A DNA stretch of 57,880 bases from Bacillota bacterium (GCA_029907475.1 JARYLU010000017.1:1-57880), one strand, 5' to 3'. Shown: positions 33,136 to 42,739, counted from the first letter of the stretch. Made by a program: numbers and translations. The notes: generated by a model from the letters alone, not told the origin.

Positions 33136-33611
33136 TGCTCCTCATTCCTTTGCTTAAGAAATGTTTCTTGCTGGAGATTTCGTAACATCACCAGGGCATC
33201 CTCCCCCGTTTCGATGTAATAATTCTTCCGCCACCCGATCTGGCGAAAGCCCAAACTCTTGTAAAGATTAAGAGCTGCAAGATTTGAGGGCCGCACCTCT
33301 AAAACCATCGTTTCGGCACCTTGAACCCTGGCGTATTCCATCAGGGTATTCATCAGCAACCTTCCTAAACCCCTGCCCCGAAAACCTGGATCAACCGCAA
33401 CTGTTGTGACATGAGCCTCACCCGAAAAAAGCCACATACCGGCATAACCAACGACTTGATGGTTTAAAACGGCCACAAAATAGACCGCAAATTTGTTTTT
33501 TAACTCGCTCAAAAATGCCCGGTAGGACCACGGGGAAGGAAAGGAACAGTTTTCAATCGTAAGTATTTGGGTAATATCACTCAACTTCATGGGGCGAACT
33601 GTAACCTCCAC
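33132..33611 (-). CDS. rimI: Ribosomal protein S18-alanine N-acetyltransferase RimI (GNAT family)
   Basis: The 159-residue GNAT acetyltransferase has the acetyl-CoA motif VDPGFRGRGLGRLLMNTLM (~75-93) and the RimI pattern IENCSFPSPWSYRAFLSEL, VGYAGMWLFSGEAHVTTVAV and LEVRPSNLAALNLYKSLGF. It modifies protein N-termini, classically of S18. GTG at 33611 with GGGG upstream is chosen; ATG six codons later is possible. It lies between tsaB and the DUF3006 gene in the widely conserved tsaE-tsaB-rimI-tsaD order. Confidence 0.88.
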   Translation of the reverse strand: MEVTVRPMKLSDITQILTIENCSFPSPWSYRAFLSELKNKFAVYFVAVLNHQVVGYAGMWLFSGEAHVTTVAVDPGFRGRGLGRLLMNTLMEYARVQGAETMVLEVRPSNLAALNLYKSLGFRQIGWRKNYYIETGEDALVMLRNLQQETFLKQRNEEQ

Positions 33612-33624
33612 GAAATCCCCTGCC

Positions 33625-34311
33625 TTAATCGCGCCGAATAGCCGGCGGCCGAACATAAAGGGGTTCTACAGCCCTGGGAACCTTTTCTTCCCCGGCAAGG
33701 AGAGTGGACATCCCCAGGGCGGCGACGAAACCGGCCCGCGGCCAGTTTTGGGACGGCTCGGCTAGAGCCGCGCGTTCCCCCAACGTTTTTTGAAACAAAG
33801 CCCAGTATTGCTGCGCCCCTTCGCCTGTAAAGGTGATCCGGGCGCGTAATTCCTCTTGTAAGCAAGTACATAGTTCAACGGGGTTTAAGACTAAATAGCT
33901 GCTAAGACGTTTCACCTCATTTTCTGTGCTTACGTAAAAAGCCGCATAGACTTCCTGGAAGCGCGCGGATAAAACCGGGCAAATCAAGTGCGGTACACCT
34001 TTCAGTGCCCAGGCCAGGGCATCAAGGGTCGGCACTCCGATTAAAGGTTTCCCGAGGGCGTGAGCAAAGGCTTGCCCCGTTGCTAAACCAACCCGTAAAG
34101 ATGTAAAAGAGCCAGGCCCCACGGCAACCGCAAATCCGTCTAAATCTTCCAATCTCAGTTCTAAACCGTTGAGCAGATAATCAATTAAAGGAAGCAGGCG
34201 CTCCATGTGTGCCTGTTTTGTAGAAAAAGTAACCTCGCCCAAGAGGCGGTTTTCTTCTACTACGGCAACAGAAATTACCGGTGTCGAGGTTTCTATCCCA
34301 AGCACCCGCAC
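33625..34311 (-). CDS. tsaB: tRNA threonylcarbamoyladenosine biosynthesis protein TsaB
   Basis: The 228-residue ASKHA-fold protein starts RVLGIETSTPVISVAVVEEN and has HMERLLPLIDYLL and AVAVGPGSFTSLRVGLATGQ (~62-81). It forms the core with TsaD and TsaE for t6A modification at tRNA position 37. It overlaps the end of tsaE by 19 bases. Confidence 0.93.
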   Translation of the reverse strand: MRVLGIETSTPVISVAVVEENRLLGEVTFSTKQAHMERLLPLIDYLLNGLELRLEDLDGFAVAVGPGSFTSLRVGLATGQAFAHALGKPLIGVPTLDALAWALKGVPHLICPVLSARFQEVYAAFYVSTENEVKRLSSYLVLNPVELCTCLQEELRARITFTGEGAQQYWALFQKTLGERAALAEPSQNWPRAGFVAALGMSTLLAGEEKVPRAVEPLYVRPPAIRRD

Positions 34312-34775
34312 GCATCTCTCAACTCCTTGACCTTAGCTTCGTAAACACTACCCCTCGGATAAAAACTGATCAATCGTGCGGATTCTGAATTACCGTGACA
34401 GGCAATCGCGATCTCTAAATACTCTTGGGGCAAGGCTTCGGGGATCCGGTTTCCCCACTCGATCAAAATGATCCCTTTACGTTGGCGGTACTCGTCCCAT
34501 CCGATTTCTTCCAGTTCCTGGTACGATTCTAAACGGAAAAAATCACAGTGAAAAACGGGGTATTTTCCCTCGTACTCTTGAATTAAAATAAAACTGGGGC
34601 TCGAAACGGAGGAAGTGACACCTAATCCCCGGGCAACTCCATGCACAAAAACCGTTTTTCCTGCCCCCAACTCCCCAACCAGGGAAACGACGTCACCCGG
34701 GGTCAGAAGCCTTCCCAGCTTCTCCCCGACCAGTTCTGTAACCCGGGGGCTGGGGGAAATTAATTGCCACAACAA
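34293..34775 (-). CDS. tsaE: tRNA threonylcarbamoyladenosine biosynthesis ATPase TsaE
   Basis: The 160-residue P-loop ATPase has GELGAGKTVFVHGVARGLG (~34-52, Walker A), SSPSFILIQEYEG, and HCDFFRLESYQELEEIGWDE, with IILIEWG as the Walker B-like strand. It drives the TsaB-TsaD cycle. It is first in the operon; the region 34,776-34,917 probably holds its promoter. Confidence 0.93.
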   Translation of the reverse strand: MLWQLISPSPRVTELVGEKLGRLLTPGDVVSLVGELGAGKTVFVHGVARGLGVTSSVSSPSFILIQEYEGKYPVFHCDFFRLESYQELEEIGWDEYRQRKGIILIEWGNRIPEALPQEYLEIAIACHGNSESARLISFYPRGSVYEAKVKELRDACGCLG

Positions 34776-34917
34776 AGCTCACCACCTGCTTGCCCACTTT
34801 CTTTATTATATCCTTCTTTATTTTAGCTCACAAGGAGAAAACAGGAACATTGCAATTGCGGTAAAGTGGGGTGGTCCGGCCCGGCAAGGTTAAACCAAAA
34901 AAAGGGGGGGGAAAAAA

Positions 34918-34945
34918 TTGACAGGAAGGAAAAAGAGCCTTATCT
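34918..34945 (+). promoter_or_regulatory. Sigma-A type promoter for the hydrogenase-sensor operon
   Basis: TTGACA (34918-34923) and TTATCT (34940-34945) are separated by 16 bases. The first gene's ATG (34992) follows with AGGGGGAGAGG as ribosome site. An eight-G run lies just before the -35 box. Confidence 0.65.
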
Positions 34946-34991
34946 GGCGAATAAAGACCAAGATTAGAAAGAGGGGGAGAGGTTTAATTTA

Positions 34992-35342
34992 ATGACACTG
35001 GCGGAAGTAAGAGCACTTCTATCCGCGGAAGTTATCTGCGGACAAGACAAACTCAACCTCCCAGTCGAATCAGCCTGCGCAGGAGACCTCTTGAGCGACC
35101 TGCTGGCTTTCAGCCACAATAAGACACTGCTCCTTACGGGTCTCAACAATTCCCAGGTGATTCGAACGGCTGAGATTATCGATCTCGCGGCAATCATTTT
35201 TGTGCGCGGGAAACGACCCCATGGTGAGATGATCCAATTGGCAGAAGAAAAGGGGATTCCGCTTCTGGTTACCCGAATGCCTCTTTATGAAAGTTGCGGT
35301 ATCCTGTATAGTGCCGGTCTCCGGGAGGAAAAAATCTCTTAG
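34992..35342 (+). CDS. DRTGG domain protein 1
   Basis: The 116-residue protein follows the DRTGG pattern: MTLAEVRALLSAEVICGQD, CAGDLLSDLLAF, TGLNNSQVIRTAEIIDLAAI, FVRGKRP and EKGIPLLVTRMP. The domain recurs in phosphotransacetylase N-termini and CBS/HPr-kinase-like proteins and probably binds a small ligand or mediates interaction. It opens a six-gene, same-strand cluster (34,992-38,993) whose members are a pair of DRTGG proteins, two GHKL ATPases, a PHP protein and a [FeFe]-hydrogenase-like protein. Confidence 0.85.
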   Translation: MTLAEVRALLSAEVICGQDKLNLPVESACAGDLLSDLLAFSHNKTLLLTGLNNSQVIRTAEIIDLAAIIFVRGKRPHGEMIQLAEEKGIPLLVTRMPLYESCGILYSAGLREEKIS

Positions 35343-35386
35343 GCTCGTTTCAAGTTCAAAACTTTAAACGAAAGGGGTTCCCCTAA

Positions 35387-35905
35387 TTGCTTCGGGTACC
35401 AGAGAAGGGTTCTGGTCGCAGGAATTGTGAAAATAAGAACAAAAATAGTGACGAAAGTTTCAGCGAACATAAAATTTCCCTGGAATTTACGGTAGAAGGG
35501 AAGAATTTCCTCGCAGCAGGGGAGGCTTCAAGCCGGCTTAAACATACCCTTCAGCATATCGGCTTTCCTGCTCCCTTAATTCGAAGGGTCGCAGTCGCAG
35601 CATACGAAGCCGAAATGAACATGATTATTCATGCCGACCGGGGCGCCTTAAAAGCAGAAATCACTCCGAAAACGGTGACGATCTGGGCCGAAGATGAAGG
35701 ACCCGGAATTCCCAACATCGAACTGGCAATGCAGGAAGGTTATTCAACCGCTCCTGATTATATCCGAGAAATGGGGTTTGGGGCCGGAATGGGCCTTCCC
35801 AATATTAAAAAGTGTACTGACATCTTTGAAATAAATACAACAATCGGAGTAGGAACAAAGTTAAAAATGGTCATCTTTAATAAACAGGACCCTGGATCGC
35901 TTTAA
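35387..35905 (+). CDS. RsbW/SpoIIAB-like GHKL ATPase (anti-sigma factor type)
   Basis: The ~172-residue frame has the GHKL ATPase features: VAVAAYEAEMNMIIHAD (N-box, EAxxN at ~76-93), IWAEDEGPGIP (G1, ~103-113), MGFGAGMGLPNIKKCTD (G2, ~131-147) and a final GVGTKLKM. It resembles small serine-kinase anti-sigma factors rather than histidine kinases: no dimerisation helix or phospho-His. TTG at 35387 gives an ~30-residue polar leader; the domain starts at about KISLEFTVEG. It probably phosphorylates or sequesters a partner in response to the hydrogenase-like sensor next door (inference). Confidence 0.8.
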   Translation: MLRVPEKGSGRRNCENKNKNSDESFSEHKISLEFTVEGKNFLAAGEASSRLKHTLQHIGFPAPLIRRVAVAAYEAEMNMIIHADRGALKAEITPKTVTIWAEDEGPGIPNIELAMQEGYSTAPDYIREMGFGAGMGLPNIKKCTDIFEINTTIGVGTKLKMVIFNKQDPGSL

Positions 35906-35921
35906 ATATGGGTCCGGAAAG

Positions 35922-37346
35922 ATGGTGGCTATGGAAAAGGGCGTTTATTCAATTTTCCTCGACGAAGAGCGGTGCACAGGGTGCACAAATTGCATTAAGC
36001 GGTGCCCAACCGAGGCAATCCGGGTCCGGGACGGGAAGGCAAAAATTTTCGCGGACCGCTGCATCGACTGCGGCGAGTGCGTCAGGATCTGCCCGAACCA
36101 CGCTCCAATTCCTCAGTCCGATGCCAGGGAAAAGACAGGGCAATTCCGGCACACAATTGCCCTGCCCGATCCCGCCCTCTTTGGCCAGTTTAAAACAAAA
36201 CCTTCGCCCCGCCAGATTCTCGCCGCAGTTGCCGCCCTCGGTTTTGACAGCGTCTACGAAGTAGCCTGGGCAGCCGATGCGGTAAGCATTGCGATCCGGG
36301 AATTTATTCAAGAGCACAAAGGTGAAGGGCCGTGGATTTCTTCGTCCTGTCCTGTAGCAATCCGGCTGGTTCAGGTGCGCTTTCCCAGCCTGACAGAACA
36401 AATCCTTCCGCTCCTTTCTCCGGTGGAGGTGGCCGCAAAGCTGGCAAAGGAGGAGTTCAGCCGCCAACTGGGGATTCCGCCACAAGAGTTCGGATGTTTT
36501 TACCTGACCCCCTGCCCTGCCCAGGTCACCGCGATCCGTTCTCCTTACCACCTGGAGCATTCTTATGTAGACGGCGCCCTCGCCATTTCGGGCCTTTACT
36601 GCGAGCTCCGGGAAAAAATCTCCAGGACTCCGGAACAAAACGAACCGGTCAAGGCAACCGCCCCCGGTTTGACCTGGGGGCGGGTAGGAGGCCAGACAAG
36701 AGCCGTCCAATCGGAAAACTACCTGGCCATCGACGGAATCAACAATCTCCTCCAGGTATTCGAAGAAATCGAGCTGGGCAAATTCAACACCAACATTGAT
36801 TTCCTGGAGTGCCAGTGCTGTCAGGGTGGCTGCGTGGGAGGCACATTCACGGTAGAAAACCCCTTTGTGGCACGGGTAACCCTGCGGCGGATGGCAAGCC
36901 AGTTGCGGCCCAAATTAGAGCTTGAGGAAGAGCAGGAGGTTCTAGAATACTACCGCAAGGGCTATTACCGGGCCGAAAAGGATGTGGAACCATATTCTAT
37001 CATGTGCCTGGATAAAGATATTGCCAAGGCCATCTACATGGTCGAGCAGTCGGAAAAAATCTTAAAGCAGTTGCCGGGGCTGGACTGCGGTTCCTGCGGC
37101 TGTCCTACCTGCCGCACCCTCGCGGAAGACATCGTCTGCGGGATCGCGACAGAGACAGATTGCGTTTTCAAGCTGCGCGAACGGGTTCAGTCCCTGGCAG
37201 AGCAGATGCTGGCGCTCGCCTTGAAGGTTCCCCCTGTTACGGTGGTGCAACGCCAGATCATGAAAACCCAACGGGAAGTCTTGGAGCTCGCGAAAAGACT
37301 CCCTCCCGTACTCGCAAAACCCAATCAGGAAAAGGAGGGGAAGTGA
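35922..37346 (+). CDS. [FeFe]-hydrogenase-like iron-sulfur protein, probably sensory
   Basis: The 474-residue protein has two N-terminal 4Fe-4S motifs (CTGCTNCIKRCP and CIDCGECVRICP). A hydrogenase-like domain follows. L1 reads SSSCP (Cys143), L2 reads LTPCPAQ (Cys198) and L3 reads CCQGGCVGG (Cys300, Cys304). The four cluster ligands are kept, but the proton-relay Cys of TSCCP is Ser and the L2 Lys is absent. The C-terminus adds DCGSCGCPTCRTLAEDI (~388-404), a Fe-S-cluster domain known from redox regulators. It probably senses H2 or redox state and signals through the flanking GHKL proteins rather than catalysing fast H2 turnover. It overlaps nothing and follows the ATPase after 16 bases. Confidence 0.88.
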   Translation: MVAMEKGVYSIFLDEERCTGCTNCIKRCPTEAIRVRDGKAKIFADRCIDCGECVRICPNHAPIPQSDAREKTGQFRHTIALPDPALFGQFKTKPSPRQILAAVAALGFDSVYEVAWAADAVSIAIREFIQEHKGEGPWISSSCPVAIRLVQVRFPSLTEQILPLLSPVEVAAKLAKEEFSRQLGIPPQEFGCFYLTPCPAQVTAIRSPYHLEHSYVDGALAISGLYCELREKISRTPEQNEPVKATAPGLTWGRVGGQTRAVQSENYLAIDGINNLLQVFEEIELGKFNTNIDFLECQCCQGGCVGGTFTVENPFVARVTLRRMASQLRPKLELEEEQEVLEYYRKGYYRAEKDVEPYSIMCLDKDIAKAIYMVEQSEKILKQLPGLDCGSCGCPTCRTLAEDIVCGIATETDCVFKLRERVQSLAEQMLALALKVPPVTVVQRQIMKTQREVLELAKRLPPVLAKPNQEKEGK

Positions 37347-37347
37347 A

Positions 37348-37689
37348 GTGACAGTCGAAGAGGTGGTTGAAGTCCTGGGCCTGACGGTGAGAAGCGGGGC
37401 TGCGAAGCTCGACAAGCAAGTTAGCGGAGTCTACGTTTCTGACCTTCTCAGCGATGTCATGGCGAATGCCCGGGAAGGAAACATCTGGATTACATTACAG
37501 ATTCATCCCAATGTGATTGCAGTTGCAACACTCCTGAATCTTTCGACCGTAATCATCAGCCGGGGCGCAGAGCCGGAAGCTGCAACTCTAGCCAAGGCGG
37601 AAGCGGAGGGGATCCCTGTTCTGACAACATCAGAACCCACTTTTGAAGTAGCAGGACGTCTCTACCAGCTTCTTAACCCCGCGCCGTAA
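37348..37689 (+). CDS. DRTGG domain protein 2
   Basis: The 113-residue protein starts at GTG: VEEVVEVLGLTVRSGAAKLD, VYVSDLLSDVMANAREGNIW, TLQIHPNVIAVATLLNLSTV, IISRGAEPE and GIPVLTTSEPTFE. It is a divergent paralogue of the first DRTGG protein of the cluster. The two flank the hydrogenase-like gene and may form a pair. It starts two bases after the hydrogenase-like stop. Confidence 0.85.
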   Translation: MTVEEVVEVLGLTVRSGAAKLDKQVSGVYVSDLLSDVMANAREGNIWITLQIHPNVIAVATLLNLSTVIISRGAEPEAATLAKAEAEGIPVLTTSEPTFEVAGRLYQLLNPAP

Positions 37690-37703
37690 AGTGAGGTACC
37701 GGG

Positions 37704-38444
37704 ATGCAAAAGTTCGCCGTTGACCTGCACATCCACACAGCCCTTTCGCCCTGCGCTGAGGAGGAAATGACCCCCCCTGCCGTTCTCGCCCGAGCCGCTG
37801 CAAACGGCCTCCGGATCATTGCAATCACAGATCACAATTCTGCATGTAATACTCCTGCCTTTGTTGAAGCCGCAGCTGGAGGACCCGTAACCGTGATCCC
37901 GGGCATGGAGGTGCAAACGCGCGAGGAGGTGCACCTCGTCTGTCTCTTCGCGGAGCCGGAGGAGGCGCTCGCGTGGCAGGAAGTGGTTTATGCCCACCTG
38001 CCACCTTTAAAAAATAACGAGAGGGTTTTCGGGACCCAGCAGTTGCTTAATGCTGCAGGTGAAGTGACAGGGATTGAAGAAAGGCTGCTTCTTGCTTCAA
38101 CCGACTTCTCCGTCGAAGAAGTTGTTGCAGGAGTACACGCCCGCCACGGGATCTGTTACCCTGCCCATGTGGACCGCCCCGCTTTCAGCATTATCGGAAG
38201 TCTCGGTTTCATCCCACCAGATCTCCAAATTCCCGTTGTAGAAATTTCCCGGAATATCAACCGGAAACGCGCCTTAGAAAAATTTCCCTTTCTGGAACGC
38301 TATCACCTCTTGGGCAGTTCCGATGCCCACCGCCTTGACGAAATCAGCCAGGTCAGGACACGGATCGGTTTGAAAGAACCTGCCTTCGAGGCCCTGGCAG
38401 AGGCCCTCTGGGACCGGAGCCAAAACAGGATCGAGGTGGACTGA
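37704..38444 (+). CDS. PHP-domain metal-dependent phosphoesterase
   Basis: The 246-residue protein has the PHP metal-binding motifs FAVDLHIHTALSPCAEEEM (~3-21), IAITDHNSACN, MEVQTREEVHLVCLF, CYPAHVDRPAFS and LLGSSDAHRLDE. These supply the His/Asp/Glu set for a trinuclear metal site. Related proteins hydrolyse phosphoesters or nucleotides. It is between the sensor and the second GHKL ATPase and could reset a phospho-signal (inference). Stop and next start are adjacent (38444/38445). Confidence 0.85.
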   Translation: MQKFAVDLHIHTALSPCAEEEMTPPAVLARAAANGLRIIAITDHNSACNTPAFVEAAAGGPVTVIPGMEVQTREEVHLVCLFAEPEEALAWQEVVYAHLPPLKNNERVFGTQQLLNAAGEVTGIEERLLLASTDFSVEEVVAGVHARHGICYPAHVDRPAFSIIGSLGFIPPDLQIPVVEISRNINRKRALEKFPFLERYHLLGSSDAHRLDEISQVRTRIGLKEPAFEALAEALWDRSQNRIEVD

Positions 38445-38993
38445 ATGCGCGAGCTTTCTCTTCACATTTTAGATGCCTTTGAAAACTCGAGGGTAGCGGA
38501 AGCCACTTTGATTCAACTCGAAATTACAGAGGACATGGAAAAGGACCGCCTGGAGATCGCCATTACCGACAACGGGCGCGGGATGACGCCGGACTTTGCA
38601 GCACGGGTATTTGACCCTTTTGTAACAAGCCGGACCTGCCGGAAAGTAGGTCTGGGGCTCCCCCTTCTCAAAGCCGCAGCTCAGCGGTGCAATGGTGATG
38701 CCGAAATAAGCTCCGCACCTGGGAAAGGGACCACCCTCCACGCCTTTTTCCAGCACAGCCACATCGACAGGGCACCCCTCGGTAATCTGGTCGAGAGCCT
38801 GGTTATTTTCCTCGCGGCCAATCCGGAAATGGATTTGATTTACACGCACCGGGTAAACGAGAAGGCCTTTACCCTGGATACCCGCGAACTCCGGGTCGAA
38901 CTCGAAGATGTCCCCTTAAACAGCCCCCCCGTTCTCGACTGGATCCGGAAATACCTACGAGAGGAACTGCAAGAAATCAACTCTACCGCTTAG
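38445..38993 (+). CDS. GHKL ATPase (histidine-kinase-like catalytic domain alone)
   Basis: The 182-residue protein has an N-box-like start (LSLHILDAFENSRVAEATLI), ITDNGRGMTPD (G1, ~44-54), VFDPFVTSRTCRKVGLGLPL (F and G2 boxes, ~60-79) and APGKGTTLHAFF. No phospho-acceptor His domain precedes it, so it is a stand-alone kinase-like domain. The last ~70 residues are not GHKL. It ends the cluster and overlaps the 3' end of thiM by four bases. In other clostridia such a gene often precedes nuoE/nuoF hydrogenase operons (known context). Confidence 0.82.
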   Translation: MRELSLHILDAFENSRVAEATLIQLEITEDMEKDRLEIAITDNGRGMTPDFAARVFDPFVTSRTCRKVGLGLPLLKAAAQRCNGDAEISSAPGKGTTLHAFFQHSHIDRAPLGNLVESLVIFLAANPEMDLIYTHRVNEKAFTLDTRELRVELEDVPLNSPPVLDWIRKYLREELQEINSTA

Positions 38994-39796
38994 AGAACCT
39001 TAATCCTGGCACCTGCCTCGAGATCGGCCCCGGTCAGGTGATAAAGGGCGTCAAAAAGAGCCGCCTGAAAACTACCCGGGCCTCTGCTTTCCTGCCCCGC
39101 TTTCTCCGCCGCAAGGCCAAAGGCCGCCAAGCCCGCTGCCGCAGCGAGCAGATAATCACCGGAAACGGCTGCAAAGGCGCCGATCACAGCGGTAACCATG
39201 CAACCGGTGCCGGTTACGGAGCTTAACAAGGGGTGACCGTTATCTACCGCGATCAGGCACTCTCCGTCGGAAATGTAGTCCCGGGGACCTGTAAGGGCAA
39301 CAACCGCGTTGAACTGGCGGGCAGCCAGGCGGGCTATTTCACCCCGTTCGCCCCCACTGGCAACAGCCTCTACACCTTTAACTTCGCCCCCAAACCCCGC
39401 CAAAACCGAAATTTCCGCGCTGTTTCCTCTGAGTATATTGACAGCGAGCTCCCGTAAAAGAAAATGGGAGCTTTCTGTACGAAGGTTGGTAGCGCCGGCC
39501 CCTACCGGATCAAAGATGACGGGAATCCCCAGTTCGTTGGCGCGCTTGCCGGCAAGGAGCATGGCATCGACAAGCTGCGGGGTAAGGGTCCCGATATTTA
39601 AAACCAGGGCCCCCGCGGCCTCCACCATTTCTTCCACCTCTTCCCGCGCGTGTGCCATGACGGGCAACGCTCCGATTTGCAAGAGAGCATTTGCGGTCAC
39701 ATTCGTTACCACCCAGTTGGTAATGTTATGGACGAGGGGCTTTTCATCCCGCAGTTTAGTTAAGAGAGCGCCTGCCCGCTTCTCCAAGTTTTCCAT
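38990..39796 (-). CDS. thiM: Hydroxyethylthiazole kinase
   Basis: The 268-residue protein phosphorylates the thiazole alcohol for salvage. Motifs: PLVHNITNWVVTNVTANALL (~20-39), APPVMAHA-like LPVMAHAREEVEEM, IFDPVGAGATNLRT and VTGTGCMVTAVIGAF. ATG at 39796 has AGGAGG upstream; the longer frame to 39868 overlaps thiC. Last gene of the thiamine operon. Confidence 0.93.
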   Translation of the reverse strand: MENLEKRAGALLTKLRDEKPLVHNITNWVVTNVTANALLQIGALPVMAHAREEVEEMVEAAGALVLNIGTLTPQLVDAMLLAGKRANELGIPVIFDPVGAGATNLRTESSHFLLRELAVNILRGNSAEISVLAGFGGEVKGVEAVASGGERGEIARLAARQFNAVVALTGPRDYISDGECLIAVDNGHPLLSSVTGTGCMVTAVIGAFAAVSGDYLLAAAAGLAAFGLAAEKAGQESRGPGSFQAALFDALYHLTGADLEAGARIKVL

Positions 39797-39824
39797 TTTC
39801 GTTCCCTCCTTAATTTCCTTAATT

Positions 39825-41120
39825 TCAGCGGGGGTTCCCGGTCCCAAGATAGCGGTTGACCAGATCAATGGCGCAAAACTCCCCGCACATTGAGCAAGCC
39901 TCCTGAGGAACGGGGTTGCGTGTAAAGCGGAGCCTGTGCGCCTCCTCCGGATCGAGGGCCAGCTCCAGCTGTCTTTCCCAGTCCAAATTTTTACGTGCCC
40001 CTGCCATCGCCCGGTCCCACGCCCGTGCCTGCGGAATCCCCTTCACGAGGTCCGCCGCGTGGGCCGCGATCCGCGCTGCCATCACTCCCTCACGCACATC
40101 CCCCGGCGTGGGTAAACCAAGGTGTTCCGCAGGAGTAACGTAGCACAGAAAGTCCGCTCCGGCAGCCGCAGCCAGCGCTCCGCCGATGGCTGCGGCAATG
40201 TGGTCATAACCGGGTGCAACATCTGTGACGAGGGGCCCTAAAACATAAAAGGGGGCGCCAGAACAAATTCTTTTTTGGAGCTTGACGTTTGCTTCGATTT
40301 GGTCGAGGGGAACGTGACCCGGGCCCTCTACCATCACCTGAACCCCCGCAGCACGGGCGCGCTCCACCAGTTCTCCTAACACCATTAATTCTTCAAGCTG
40401 GGCGTGGTCGGTGGCATCCTCCAGGCAGCCGGGCCTCAGACCATCCCCTAAACTCAAGGTAACGTCGTACTCCCGGGCAATTTCCAGAAGCTCTCCGAAC
40501 CTTTCATACAAAGGATTTTCCTCTTCCCGGTGGAGCATCCAACCTGCGAGGAGTGCGCCTCCCCGGCTGACGATCCCCAACACTCGGGGTTGTGTTTTGA
40601 GCCTCTCTACAATCCGGCGCGTGACACCGCAGTGTACCGTAAGAAAATCCACTCCTTCTGCGGCATGTTCGGCGATGACCTGAAAAATTTCATCACCTTT
40701 CATTTCTACAACGGCCCCGTATTTCGACCGGGCGCGGACGGCCGCTTCGTAGACAGGAACCGTTCCCACCGGTACCGGAGACCTGGTAAGAATCTCCCGA
40801 CGGCAGGTCCCGATGTCGCCGCCCGTGCTTAAATCCATCACCGTATCGCTTCCCGCCGCAAGGGCCACTTCCAGTTTTTCTATTTCATCTTCCCAATCCG
40901 GAAAAACCGGTGAAGTGCCCAGGTTTGCATTTACCTTGGTCCGCAAACCCTTTCCGATGCCGCAAGGTTTCAGCCCCCTGTGTTGGTGATTACAAGGAAT
41001 GACCACCAGGCCCCGGGCAACCAGATCCCGGATGGTTTCCGGAGCAAGTCCTTCTGCGGCGGCGACCTCCTTCATTTGAGGGGTAATTTCTCCACACCGC
41101 GCTCTTTCTATTTGTGTCAT
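39825..41120 (-). CDS. thiC: Phosphomethylpyrimidine synthase
   Basis: The 431-residue radical SAM enzyme makes the HMP-P pyrimidine from aminoimidazole ribotide. It starts [20 protein letters not shown] and has [63 protein letters not shown] and the C-terminal cluster [12 protein letters not shown] (~416). The last two Cys are three residues apart here, against four in the E. coli type. It is the short clostridial/archaeal form without the long N-terminus. Confidence 0.93.
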   Translation of the reverse strand: MTQIERARCGEITPQMKEVAAAEGLAPETIRDLVARGLVVIPCNHQHRGLKPCGIGKGLRTKVNANLGTSPVFPDWEDEIEKLEVALAAGSDTVMDLSTGGDIGTCRREILTRSPVPVGTVPVYEAAVRARSKYGAVVEMKGDEIFQVIAEHAAEGVDFLTVHCGVTRRIVERLKTQPRVLGIVSRGGALLAGWMLHREEENPLYERFGELLEIAREYDVTLSLGDGLRPGCLEDATDHAQLEELMVLGELVERARAAGVQVMVEGPGHVPLDQIEANVKLQKRICSGAPFYVLGPLVTDVAPGYDHIAAAIGGALAAAAGADFLCYVTPAEHLGLPTPGDVREGVMAARIAAHAADLVKGIPQARAWDRAMAGARKNLDWERQLELALDPEEAHRLRFTRNPVPQEACSMCGEFCAIDLVNRYLGTGNPR

Positions 41121-41159
41121 TTTCTTCCCCTCCCAATTTCAAAGTCCATTTTTGAAAAA

Positions 41160-42689
41160 TCACTTTCGAGACTTAAAAGCGTGAAATACGTCAAGAAAGG
41201 CCCGTACCGCCTTCCGGGGGTCGGGCGCACCCAGAAAGGAGGAAATTACGGCAACCCCAGCAGCCCCGGCCCGGAGGAGGGGGAGGGTGTTTTCAGGAGT
41301 AACCCCACCGATGGCAAAAACAGGAAGCCCACCCCTTCTTGCAACTTCCCCCACCAGATCGGGGCCGCAGGGGGGAACACCGCAGTCTTTGCTTACGGTG
41401 GGGTAAACCGGCCCCAGCCCCAGGTAATCAGAACCCGCGGCCACCGCGGCTTCGGCTTGAGATAAGTTATCTACAGAGACGCCAATGATTTTTCCCGGCC
41501 CCAAAATGGCTCGCGCTGCTTGAGGCGAAAGGTCCTCCTGGCCGAGGTGGACCCCATCGGCGCCGGCTGCGGCAGCCACATCAACACGGTCGTTAACGAT
41601 GAAGAGGGCGCCGTGGCTCTGGCAGACCTCCAGCATCTCCCGCGCAATTTCTACCAGTTGCCCGGTTTCTCCCTCCTTCTCCCGCAATTGCACCAGCCGC
41701 GCCCCTTCCTGAACGGCAGCCCGCGCGAGATCGGCGTAACTTCTTTGACCACGCAAGGGCCCGCCGATGATTACATAAAGGGCAGGAAAAGGTCCCAGGT
41801 CTGGCCTGGCCCCCCAGTTGCAAAAGATGGCTTCGCGTATTTCCAGGATTGACGGGTCGCTCCAGGCAGCAGGAAAAAATGCTGCCAGGTGGTTCAAGGG
41901 GCCGCTTCCCTGACCTACCGGATAGGCATAGCGAAGCCCTGCGGTGACATATGTCTTGGCCAGGGTGAGGGCCTGCCGGGGTGAAGCACCCCGCGCTAAA
42001 AAGGCAGTGAGGGCTGCGGAAAAAGTGCACCCCGTACCGTGGGTATTGGGGGTTTCAAAAAAGGGGCCCGCGACTTCCTGAAAGTCCTTTCCGTCGAAAT
42101 AGAGATCAAGGGAGTGTTTTTCGCGCCGAATCCCAGTAATGACGACATGCTCCGGCCCCAGTTCGTGGAGGGCGCGTGCCGCGTTATAAAGATCCATCTC
42201 CTCCCGGATGGGATACCCCCAGAGCGTAGAGGCCTCAGCCACATTGGGGGTAATGAAGGTCGCCAGAGGGAGCAGCTCTTCCCGGATTGCCTTTTCGCCG
42301 GCAGGGGTAAGGAGCCTGTCCCCGCTCGTGGCGACCATAACCGGGTCGACGACGAGGTAAGGAACACGGGATTGTTTCAGCCTTCCGGCAACTGCTTTAA
42401 TAATCTCCGCGTCATAGAGCATCCCCGTTTTTACGGCATCGGCTCTGATGTCACCGAGAACACTTTCCAACTGCTGCAACACGAAATCGGGAGAGAGCCC
42501 CGAAATCCCCTGCACCCCCAATGTGTTCTGAGCTGTAATGGCGGTAAGCACGCTGCTTCCGTAGACGCCGAGTGCCGCAAAGGTTTTCAAATCGGCCTGG
42601 ATCCCCGCGCCCCCTCCGGAGTCGGACCCCGCTATGGTTAACGCTTTTTTGATCCGGCCGGGGCCTTCCTGCTTCCTTTCTTTCTGCAC
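41160..42689 (-). CDS. thiDE: Fused HMP kinase / thiamine-phosphate synthase (ThiD-ThiE)
   Basis: The 509-residue protein joins two enzymes. Residues ~14-265 are ThiD ([50 protein letters not shown]). Residues ~305-505 are ThiE ([72 protein letters not shown]). It phosphorylates HMP-P and couples it to the thiazole phosphate to give thiamine phosphate. The fusion keeps intermediates together. It follows the Thi4 gene in the operon. Confidence 0.92.
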   Translation of the reverse strand: MQKERKQEGPGRIKKALTIAGSDSGGGAGIQADLKTFAALGVYGSSVLTAITAQNTLGVQGISGLSPDFVLQQLESVLGDIRADAVKTGMLYDAEIIKAVAGRLKQSRVPYLVVDPVMVATSGDRLLTPAGEKAIREELLPLATFITPNVAEASTLWGYPIREEMDLYNAARALHELGPEHVVITGIRREKHSLDLYFDGKDFQEVAGPFFETPNTHGTGCTFSAALTAFLARGASPRQALTLAKTYVTAGLRYAYPVGQGSGPLNHLAAFFPAAWSDPSILEIREAIFCNWGARPDLGPFPALYVIIGGPLRGQRSYADLARAAVQEGARLVQLREKEGETGQLVEIAREMLEVCQSHGALFIVNDRVDVAAAAGADGVHLGQEDLSPQAARAILGPGKIIGVSVDNLSQAEAAVAAGSDYLGLGPVYPTVSKDCGVPPCGPDLVGEVARRGGLPVFAIGGVTPENTLPLLRAGAAGVAVISSFLGAPDPRKAVRAFLDVFHAFKSRK

Positions 42690-42739
42690 TTGACCGGTCG
42701 CCTCCTCAAAATTTTAGTGCCGCCCTGGGCCCTAACCCG

